In this document: positions 26,175 to 33,098 of the stretch, in pieces | Position numbering within the stretch: position 1 is the first letter of the stretch | Layout: every line of letters begins with the position of its first letter | Assembly: GCA_035539135.1 (NCBI GenBank) | Contig: DATLJD010000007.1 | Location: forward strand, 1-62,479 | Length of the DNA stretch: 62,479 nt | Source of the DNA: JABFWF01 sp035539135 | GTDB lineage: Bacteria > Pseudomonadota > Gammaproteobacteria > Xanthomonadales > Xanthomonadaceae | Direction of reading: 5' to 3' | Made by a program: the position numbers and the translations under genes | The notes under the pieces: model-generated | What the model was told of the DNA's origin: nothing | What the model saw: the letters and a program-made list of their open reading frames with translations, nothing else | Database searches by the model: none

Positions 26175-28427
26175 TCAGTGCGTGGTTGCCGTGTTCTTGG
26201 CGGGCAGGTACTCGTAGTAGGTGTAGGCGTAGTGCCCGCCGCTGCGCTTCTGCACGCCGTTGAAGATCGCGCCCTTGACCTCCACGCCGTTCTGCTCGAG
26301 GCGCTGCTTCGCCAGCGCGATCTCGCGCTGCTGGTTGAGGCCGAAGCGCACCACCATCAGGCAGGTGCCGGCGTTGTTGCCGATCACCGCCGCGTCGGTC
26401 ACCGCGAGCACCGGCGGGGTATCGATCACCACGATGTCGTAGCGCGGCGCCACCTCGTCCAGCATCTCGCTGAAGGTCGGGCTCATCAGCAACTCGGAGG
26501 GGTTCGGGGGCACGTCGCCGCGCGAGATGAAGCTCAGGTTCTCGGCGCCCGGCACCCGGCGGATCGCGTCGGCCATCGAAATCTGCCCGGAAATCAGCTC
26601 CGACAGGCCGTTCTCCGAACGCACGCCGAGCGCGTGGTGCAGCGTGCCGCGGCGCATGTCGGCGTCGATCAGCAGCACCCGCTGGCCGGCCTGGGCGATG
26701 GTCACCGCGAGATTGGCGCAGACGAAGGTCTTGCCCACGCCCGGACTCGGCGCCGTGATCATCAGCAGGTTGTTGCGGGTCTTGAAGCGGGCGAAGTGCA
26801 GGCTGGTGCGCAGGCTGCGCAGCGCCTCCATCGCCAGGTCGGTCGGCGCGTTCAGCGCGAGCAGGCGCGGATCGCCGTGCTGGCGCGCCGGGCGCATGGT
26901 GATCTCGCGCCCGCGCTCGCTGAACGGGATCGACGCGTACACCGGCAGGCCGAGCAACTCGATGTCGACCGGATCCTCGACCCCGCGGTTGAGGGTCTGG
27001 CGCACCATCACGAACACGATCATCACCAGCGCCCCGAGCGCGGTGCCGCCGACGATGATCGGCAGCGGACGCGGCCACGCCGGTTCGTCGAGGTTGACCG
27101 CGGCCGGGTCGACGATGCGCGCGTTGCCGATCGCGCTGGCGCGGGCGATGTCGAGCTGCTGCGCCTGGTCCATCAGGTTGCGGTAGGTCTGGTTGGTGAC
27201 CTCGACGTCGCGGGTCAGGCGGAACAGGCCCTGCTGGGTGTCGGGCAGCTGCTTGAGCTTGCCCTGCAGCGCGGCCTTCTCGCCCTCGAAGCGGCCGATC
27301 TGGGCGAGCAGCGCGCGGTACTGCGGATGGTTCGGGGTGAAGCGGCTGGCGAGGTCCGCCTGCTGGATGCGCAGCTGGCGGATCGCGGTGTCGATCGCGA
27401 TCGTCTGGTTGAGCAACGCCTGGTTCTGCACGCCCACGTCCATGGTCTGGGTGCGGGTCTGGAAGGCGTTCAGCGCCGCCTGCGCCTTCGCCAGTTCGTC
27501 GCGCACCTTGGGCAGCTGTTCCTTGACGAAGGCCAGGCGCTTGGCCGCCTCCGCCGAGTTGCGGGCGACGTTCTGCTGCACGTAGGCCTGGGTGATGTGC
27601 TCGAGCACGTCGCGCGCGCGCTGCGGGTCGGTGTTGGCGTAGCTGAGGGCGATCACGCCGGAGTCGCGGCCCTGCTCGGACGCGCTGATCGACTGCTTGA
27701 GTTTGTCGAGGATCGCCAGGGTATTGAGCCGGGTGACCTCGAACTGGGTGCCCGGGTTGGCCCGCAGGGTGCGCACGCGCAGGCTGATGCCGCTGCCTTC
27801 GGCCTTGCCGCCGGCGTTGCCGGTGACCAGCGGAGCGCCGTCGTGGTCGTACAGCGTGTAGGCGCCACCCTCGCCCGCGACCAGGGTCAGCGGCACGTCG
27901 ACCAGGTGCTCCGGCACCTCCATCTCTGCGACCTGCAGGCGCGCGCCGCCCCAGTCGTAGCGCGACAGGCCGAACCACGGCTCGGCCACCGCGCCCGGCG
28001 TGTCGCCGTCGTAGTGGCGGGCGAGGAAGTTGCCGATCACCGGGAAGCGCGCCGGCTCGACCTGCACGTCCAGGCCCAGGTCCTCGACCGCCTGGCCGAG
28101 CACGCGGCGCGAGGTCAGCAGCTGGATCTCGGTGCTGGCCGGCGCCTCGCCGGACACCGCGCCTTCGCCGTTGGCCGCCAGGCCCGGCACCGTCGGCGTC
28201 TTGCGTTCGACCTGGACCACCGCGGTCGCCTCGTAGCGCGGCGTCGCCAGCACCACGTACAGGATGCTCGCCAGGCAGAACAGCGCGGTGCCGATCAGGA
28301 TCGTGCGCTTGTGGTCGCCGAGCATCGAGATCAGCGTGTGCAGGTCGATCTCGTCGCGGGTCGGGCTGTTGTAGGCGGACGCTGCCGCCGGCGGGATCGC
28401 GGACTTGTGGGTCAGGTGGGTGGCCAT
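26175..28427 (-). CDS. wzc: Wzc-like polysaccharide co-polymerase / tyrosine autokinase
   Basis: A 750-residue BY-kinase. An N-terminal Wzz domain follows the first membrane helix (about 42-62); a long periplasmic coiled-coil region runs to a second helix (about 455-475). Next comes a cytoplasmic kinase with Walker A APSPGVGKT (about 560), Walker A' VLLIDADMRRG, and Walker B IVVIDTPPVLAVTD. The C-terminus has a tyrosine cluster (HYAYTYYEY) that is the autophosphorylation site. It controls chain length and export together with the Wza-like protein and is reset by the Wzb-like phosphatase encoded at 31011-31445. Length and order are canonical for Wzc/GumC-EpsB fusions. Confidence 0.95.
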   Translation of the reverse strand: MATHLTHKSAIPPAAASAYNSPTRDEIDLHTLISMLGDHKRTILIGTALFCLASILYVVLATPRYEATAVVQVERKTPTVPGLAANGEGAVSGEAPASTEIQLLTSRRVLGQAVEDLGLDVQVEPARFPVIGNFLARHYDGDTPGAVAEPWFGLSRYDWGGARLQVAEMEVPEHLVDVPLTLVAGEGGAYTLYDHDGAPLVTGNAGGKAEGSGISLRVRTLRANPGTQFEVTRLNTLAILDKLKQSISASEQGRDSGVIALSYANTDPQRARDVLEHITQAYVQQNVARNSAEAAKRLAFVKEQLPKVRDELAKAQAALNAFQTRTQTMDVGVQNQALLNQTIAIDTAIRQLRIQQADLASRFTPNHPQYRALLAQIGRFEGEKAALQGKLKQLPDTQQGLFRLTRDVEVTNQTYRNLMDQAQQLDIARASAIGNARIVDPAAVNLDEPAWPRPLPIIVGGTALGALVMIVFVMVRQTLNRGVEDPVDIELLGLPVYASIPFSERGREITMRPARQHGDPRLLALNAPTDLAMEALRSLRTSLHFARFKTRNNLLMITAPSPGVGKTFVCANLAVTIAQAGQRVLLIDADMRRGTLHHALGVRSENGLSELISGQISMADAIRRVPGAENLSFISRGDVPPNPSELLMSPTFSEMLDEVAPRYDIVVIDTPPVLAVTDAAVIGNNAGTCLMVVRFGLNQQREIALAKQRLEQNGVEVKGAIFNGVQKRSGGHYAYTYYEYLPAKNTATTH

Positions 28428-28499
28428 GGGCTCGCTCTGGCTCGTAGGGGATAGGCGTGTGCTGCTGCCCGGCGCGCGCAGCTTGCCGCGCGGGAGCGG

Positions 28500-30785
28500 T
28501 CAGGATGCTTCGCGCAGCTTCTCCACCGCGGCGGCGGGCGGCGGCGGCGCCATCTCAAGGCGCACCGCCACGCCTTCGCGCAGGGCCATCAGCAATTCAG
28601 CGACACGTTGGCACGGGGCGCCGTCTGCATCGTGTGTAGGCGACAGCGGCGGACAGTCGGCCCCGTCGGCGAGCAGGCGCTCGATCGCGGCGGCGATGCT
28701 CTCCTCGTGGGCGCCGACCTGCGGCACGCCCTCGGCGCCCGCCTCCGCCTGCTCGCCCTGCACCAGCAGGGCCGGCCGCGCCAGCGCGGCGAGGTCGGCG
28801 GCGGTGTCCGCCGAGGCCGCGACCGCCAGTCGCGCGCGGTCCAGCAGGTGGGCGAAGGCGAACACGTCGGCCTGCGACACCGGATGCATGCGCGGGTCGG
28901 CGCGCAGCAGTTCGCCGAGCGAACTCGGCGCCTCGCCGGCGGGATCGGTGGCGTAGACGATGTCGCAGGCCGGCTGCGTCCCGGCGACCCGGCGCATCGC
29001 CCGGCCCAGCGCCTCGAAGCCCCGGCTGGTGGTACGCGCGTCGGCGACCAGCAGCAGCGGATTGCCGCCGCGCAGGAAGCGCAGGCGATCGGCTAGTTCG
29101 GCGCGCAGATCGTGGTCCTCGCGCGCGAGCTCGGCGGCCGCGCGGAAGGTCGCCAGCGCGGTGTTGCCGGTCACCATGACGCGCTCGGGCGGCACGCCGT
29201 CGGCGCACAGCGTGCGCGCCGCGCCCTCGCCCGGCACCAGGTGCAGCGACGCCAGCGAGGCGATGATCCGGCGATCGGCGTCGCGACGCAGCTGCGAGGC
29301 GCCACGCCCACCCTCGCCGGTGGCGACGCAGGCGACCGGGATGTTCTGCGCGAACGCGGCCAGCGTCGCCGCCACCGCCGCCGGGCCGTGCCCGTGCACC
29401 AGCACCACGCCCGGCGCGAAGGCGTCGAGCACGCGCTTCATCTCCTCCAGCGCCTCGGGGGTCGCGCCACCGGCGTCGGTATCGCCTCGGGACGCGAGCC
29501 GCACCGCCGGCGCCAGCTCGAACAGCTCCAGCACCCGGGCCGCGGCGGCATCGCCGTCGCTGCCGACCAGGCAGACGCGCGGCGCGAAGCGCGGGTCGTC
29601 GGCCAGCCGCCGCGCGACCGGGGCCAGCCGCGCGGCGGCTTCGGCCCCCGCCACCACGCACAGCACGCGCAGCGGCGACACCGCGCCCGCGCGCGCCTCG
29701 CCGCCGCGCCGGCGCTGGGTCCGCGCGTCGCGCAGCGCATGCCGCCGCAGCAGCCCGCGCAGACCCTCGAGCACCGGCTCGAAGCGCAGCAGGTAGAACG
29801 CGAGGATGCCGCCGAACAGCACCAGGCTGACCGTCTCGGCGACGTTGCGCAAGCCGTAGCCGATCAGCGCCAGCGCGATCGCCGCGCCCACCATCAGCAG
29901 CAGCGCCAGCCGCGGCGGGCAGCCGGCATCGAGCAGCAGGTGGTGCAGGTGCTGGCGGTCCGGCTTGAACGGCGAGCGGCCCTGACGCACCCGCCGCAGC
30001 ATCACCGCCAGGGTGTCCATCACGGGCAGCGCGACGCACCACAACGCGTCCACCGGCGCCATCGGGGACACCCCGCGGTGGCTGAGGAAGATCAGGCTCC
30101 AGCCGAGCAGGAAGCCGATCAGCGTGCTGCCCGCGTCGCCCATGAAGATCTTGCGCCCGTCGGGCCAGCCGAGATTGGCCAGCAGGTAGGGGAACAGGGC
30201 GACGAACAGCACCTGCAGCAGCATCACCACGCCTGGGGTCGCGGAGTCCGCCTGCGCGAACAGCAGCATCGCCGCGATGCTGGTCATCGCGATGCTCGCG
30301 GCCAGCCCGTCGATGCCGTCGAGCATGTTGAAGGCGTTGATCAGGCCGATCACCGCGAAGATCGTCAGCGGGATGCCGACCATGCCGAAGGCGAGGTCGT
30401 CGAAGCCGAGGATGCGGCCGCCGCTGTCGAGGTAGATCCCGGTCGCGGCGATCACGATGAACACCGCGCAGCCCTGGATCACCAGCCGCGAGCGCACGCT
30501 CAATGCATAAAGGTCGTCGACCAGGCCGGTCAGCACGATCAGCAGCGACGGCACCAGCAGGGCGGCGACGAAGCGGCCGACGTAGCCGAGGTAGGCGAGT
30601 CCGACCACGGTGCCGAGGAAGAAGCAGACGCCGCCGATCAGCGGCACCCGGCCGCGGTGGCGCTTGCGCTCGTCGGGCCGGTCCACCAGCCCGAGCCGGC
30701 GCGCGAGCGGCCGCATCGAGAAGATCGCGAATAGCGTGACGGCCAATGCGATCGCGCTTGCCGCCACCAGTCTTGCGTCGTCCAT
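28500..30785 (-). CDS. WecA-like initiating sugar-1-phosphate transferase fused to a degenerate WecB-like domain
   Basis: A 761-residue fusion. Residues 1-340 are a polytopic WecA/TagO/MraY-type enzyme with D90-D91, NAFNMLDGIDG (150-160), MGDAGS (215-220) and HLHH (279-282), all the expected catalytic motifs. It would attach HexNAc-1-phosphate to undecaprenyl phosphate. Residues about 371-761 resemble UDP-GlcNAc 2-epimerase (VHGHGPAAVAATLAAF, VMVTGNTALATF). However, by eye the catalytic positions are replaced: Asp of VHGDT is His466, Glu of HVEAG is Ala488, and the THRRE His is Asp582. The second half is therefore probably non-catalytic or regulatory. AGGA lies 6 nt before the ATG. Confidence 0.88.
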   Translation of the reverse strand: MDDARLVAASAIALAVTLFAIFSMRPLARRLGLVDRPDERKRHRGRVPLIGGVCFFLGTVVGLAYLGYVGRFVAALLVPSLLIVLTGLVDDLYALSVRSRLVIQGCAVFIVIAATGIYLDSGGRILGFDDLAFGMVGIPLTIFAVIGLINAFNMLDGIDGLAASIAMTSIAAMLLFAQADSATPGVVMLLQVLFVALFPYLLANLGWPDGRKIFMGDAGSTLIGFLLGWSLIFLSHRGVSPMAPVDALWCVALPVMDTLAVMLRRVRQGRSPFKPDRQHLHHLLLDAGCPPRLALLLMVGAAIALALIGYGLRNVAETVSLVLFGGILAFYLLRFEPVLEGLRGLLRRHALRDARTQRRRGGEARAGAVSPLRVLCVVAGAEAAARLAPVARRLADDPRFAPRVCLVGSDGDAAAARVLELFELAPAVRLASRGDTDAGGATPEALEEMKRVLDAFAPGVVLVHGHGPAAVAATLAAFAQNIPVACVATGEGGRGASQLRRDADRRIIASLASLHLVPGEGAARTLCADGVPPERVMVTGNTALATFRAAAELAREDHDLRAELADRLRFLRGGNPLLLVADARTTSRGFEALGRAMRRVAGTQPACDIVYATDPAGEAPSSLGELLRADPRMHPVSQADVFAFAHLLDRARLAVAASADTAADLAALARPALLVQGEQAEAGAEGVPQVGAHEESIAAAIERLLADGADCPPLSPTHDADGAPCQRVAELLMALREGVAVRLEMAPPPPAAAVEKLREAS

Positions 30786-31010
30786 TGAATGTCCTGCGTC
30801 TGGCCGGAGAGCCGGGCGCCCGGTGCAAGACCGGAGCCAACAGAGGACGCGGCGCCGTCGCGAAATCCCGTGCGAGCGGTCCACCGCGTCGACGGACAGG
30901 CTAGGCAATCGTGCTTGATGAACGGATGAAAATTCGCGCGTTCGTGAAACGCGTGTTCGGGAAGCGGAAATGTTTCGTGGCCGGGCGTGAAGATGAATGC
31001 GCGGCCGCCT

Positions 31011-31445
31011 TCACAGGCGGGGGATCCACGCGTCCACAGCGCGTTCGATCAGCGCGTGGCATTCCTCGAAGGCGGCGCGCGGCCGGCCATAGGGGTCGGC
31101 GACCGCGGGGACGTCGATCCAGTGCCCGAGCAGGAAGGACTTGCCGTGCGCCTGCGGCGCGATCGCCCGGATCGCCGACAGCTGGCGCTGGTCCATGGCC
31201 AGCACCAGGTCGGCGGCCGAGAGCATGTCCGCGGTCAGCTTGCGGGCGACGTGGCCGTCCAGCGCCAGCCCGTGGTCGGCGAGCACCGCGGCGGCGGTCG
31301 GATCGATCGGCGCGCCGGCCAGTCCGGCCAGGCCCGCGGAGCCGACCTCGATGCCCCGCCCCGCCAGCCGCGCGCGCAGCAGCGCCTCCGCCATCGGGCT
31401 GCGGCAGATATTGCCCACGCAGACGACCAGGATGCGCTCGATCAT
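31011..31445 (-). CDS. wzb: Low-molecular-weight protein tyrosine phosphatase (Wzb-like)
   Basis: A 144-residue LMW-PTP. The catalytic P-loop CVGNICRS (residues 9-16) and the general-acid loop DPYGRP (about 117-122) are intact. In capsule and exopolysaccharide loci this enzyme dephosphorylates the C-terminal tyrosines of Wzc, allowing cycling between oligomeric states. It is the first gene of the minus-strand locus, 225 bp upstream of the WecA-like gene and downstream of tRNA-Thr. The spacer 30786-31010 shows no gene and no clear promoter. Confidence 0.93.
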   Translation of the reverse strand: MIERILVVCVGNICRSPMAEALLRARLAGRGIEVGSAGLAGLAGAPIDPTAAAVLADHGLALDGHVARKLTADMLSAADLVLAMDQRQLSAIRAIAPQAHGKSFLLGHWIDVPAVADPYGRPRAAFEECHALIERAVDAWIPRL

Positions 31446-31469
31446 TGCCTTTCCAGGGGCCCGACACGC

Positions 31470-31494
31470 GGAAGGCCCGCGCTGCGGGCCTTCC
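31470..31494 (-). terminator. Hairpin downstream of tRNA-Thr
   Basis: An 11-bp stem GGAAGGCCCGC / GCGGGCCTTCC with a 3-nt loop lies 9 bp past the tRNA 3' end on the minus strand. It lacks a U-tract but its position fits a tRNA transcript terminator or processing hairpin. Confidence 0.5.
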
Positions 31495-31503
31495 TCCAGA
31501 GGC

Positions 31504-31579
31504 TGGTGCCGGAAATAGGATTCGAACCTACGACCCCATCATTACGAATGACGTGCTCTACCAGCTGAGCTATTCCGGC
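31504..31579 (-). tRNA. tRNA-Thr (anticodon CGT)
   Basis: A 76-nt cloverleaf on the minus strand with CCA encoded. Acceptor GCCGGAA/TTCCGGC, D-arm GCTC..GAGC, anticodon stem CGTCA/TGATG with loop TTCGTAA (anticodon CGT, reading ACG), T-arm GTAGG-TTCGAAT-CCTAT, discriminator A. It lies between ispH and the Wzb-like gene. Confidence 0.97.
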
Positions 31580-31610
31580 GCGGCCGGGAAGTGTAGGCGG
31601 CGCGCGGCCC

Positions 31611-32561
31611 TCAATCAACCAGCTGAACGCGCAGTTCCTTGGGCAGCGCGAACACCATGTCCTCGGGCTTGCCCTCCAGCTCGCGCACGCCGCCCGCGCC
31701 CAGTTCGCGCAGGCGCTCGATCACCCCGCGCACCAGCACCTCCGGCGCGGAAGCGCCGGCGCTGACGCCGATGTGGCGGCGGCCCTGGATCCAGCGCGGG
31801 TCGATCTCGGCGGCGCCGTCGATCAGGTGCGCTTCCACCCCCTGGCGCTCGGCCAGCTCGCGCAGGCGGTTGGAGTTGGAGCTGTTGGGCGAGCCGACCA
31901 CCAGCACCAGGTCGCACTCCGACGCGAGTTCGCGCACCGCGTCCTGGCGATTCTGGGTGGCGTAGCAGATGTCGTCGTTGCGCGGCCCCTGGATCGCCGG
32001 GAAGCGCGCCCTGAGCGCGGCGATGATCTCCAGGGTGTCGTCCACCGACAGCGTGGTCTGGGTGGTGTAGGCGCAGTTGTCCGGCTGCGCCAGCCGCAGC
32101 GCGGCGACGTCGGCGAGGTCCTCGACCAGGTGGATCGTGCCGGCCCCGCACTGCGCGTCCCACTGCCCCATCGTGCCTTCGACCTCGGGATGGCCGGCGT
32201 GGCCGATCAGCACCATGTCGCGGCCGGCGCGGCACTGGCGGGCGACCTCCATGTGCACCTTGGTCACCAGCGGGCAGGTCGCGTCGAACACCTTCAGCGC
32301 GCGCCGCGCCGCCTCCTCGCGCACCGCCTGCGACACGCCGTGCGCGCTGAAGATCACGGTCGCGCCGTCGGGCACCTCGTCCAGCTCCTCGACGAAGACC
32401 GCGCCGCGGTGCTTGAGCTCGTCCACCACGTAGCGGTTGTGCACGACCTCGTGGCGCACGTAGATCGGCGCGCCGAAGGTGTCCAGCGCGCGCTTGACGA
32501 TCTCGATGGCGCGGTCGACGCCGGCGCAGAAGCCGCGCGGGTTGGCGAGCAGGATGTCCAT
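31611..32561 (-). CDS. ispH: 4-hydroxy-3-methylbut-2-enyl diphosphate reductase IspH
   Basis: A 316-residue [4Fe-4S] enzyme for the last step of the MEP isoprenoid pathway. The three cluster Cys are in NPRGFCAGVDRA (Cys12), FDATCPLVTK (near 95) and DDICYATQNRQ (near 195). The substrate-binding motifs GHAGHPEVEG and GSPNSSNSNRL are present. The start MDILLANPRG is the family start. The gene follows lspA with an 8-bp gap, part of the ileS-lspA-ispH cluster typical of gammaproteobacteria. It produces the precursor of undecaprenyl phosphate, which is also used by the nearby polysaccharide locus. Confidence 0.97.
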   Translation of the reverse strand: MDILLANPRGFCAGVDRAIEIVKRALDTFGAPIYVRHEVVHNRYVVDELKHRGAVFVEELDEVPDGATVIFSAHGVSQAVREEAARRALKVFDATCPLVTKVHMEVARQCRAGRDMVLIGHAGHPEVEGTMGQWDAQCGAGTIHLVEDLADVAALRLAQPDNCAYTTQTTLSVDDTLEIIAALRARFPAIQGPRNDDICYATQNRQDAVRELASECDLVLVVGSPNSSNSNRLRELAERQGVEAHLIDGAAEIDPRWIQGRRHIGVSAGASAPEVLVRGVIERLRELGAGGVRELEGKPEDMVFALPKELRVQLVD

Positions 32562-32569
32562 GGGTGCGA

Positions 32570-33073
32570 TTATTGCGCCTCCCCGGCCGGCTTGCCCGAC
32601 CGCAGGGCGAACAGCGCGATCGCCACCGCGCCGGTGACGATCGCCGAGTCGGCGAGGTTGAAGGCCGGCCAGTAGTGGTCGCGCCAGTACCACTGGATGA
32701 AGTCGACGACGTGGCCGTGCTGCAGGCGGTCGATCACGTTGCCGAGCGCGCCGCCGATCACCAGCGCGAACGGCAGCGCGGTCCGCCAGTCGCCGCGCGG
32801 GGTCTGCGCCAGCATCCGCGCCAGCACCGCGCAAACCAGGATCGCGAGGCCGACGAACAGGTACTTCTGCCAGCCGCCGGCGTCGCTGAGGAAGCTGAAC
32901 GCCGCGCCGGTGTTGTAGGTCCGGAACCAGTTCCAGAAGCCGTCGATCACCGGCACCGCCTGGAACTCCGGCAGGCGCGCCAGCACCCAGGCCTTGCTGA
33001 GCTGGTCGAGCAGGATCACCAGCGCCGACAGGCCGAGCCAGGGCAGCGCGTTGGGGCGTGGGGAAGTCGTCAT
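32570..33073 (-). CDS. lspA: Lipoprotein signal peptidase (signal peptidase II)
   Basis: A 167-residue inner-membrane aspartic protease with four transmembrane helices. The two catalytic Asp lie in GNVIDRL and FNLADS, and the conserved NTGAAFSF segment is present. It cleaves the signal peptide of diacylated prolipoproteins, several of which are encoded in this window. It lies 25 bp downstream of ileS and 8 bp upstream of ispH. Confidence 0.97.
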   Translation of the reverse strand: MTTSPRPNALPWLGLSALVILLDQLSKAWVLARLPEFQAVPVIDGFWNWFRTYNTGAAFSFLSDAGGWQKYLFVGLAILVCAVLARMLAQTPRGDWRTALPFALVIGGALGNVIDRLQHGHVVDFIQWYWRDHYWPAFNLADSAIVTGAVAIALFALRSGKPAGEAQ

Positions 33074-33098
33074 GCGGTGGTCTCGAAAGGGGCGCCGG

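Noticed and set aside
30786..31010. JUMPstart/ops (RfaH) element or RpoN promoter upstream of the WecA-like gene
   Set aside because: No GGCGGTAG-type sequence and no correctly spaced GG-GC pair of -24/-12 type was found by eye.
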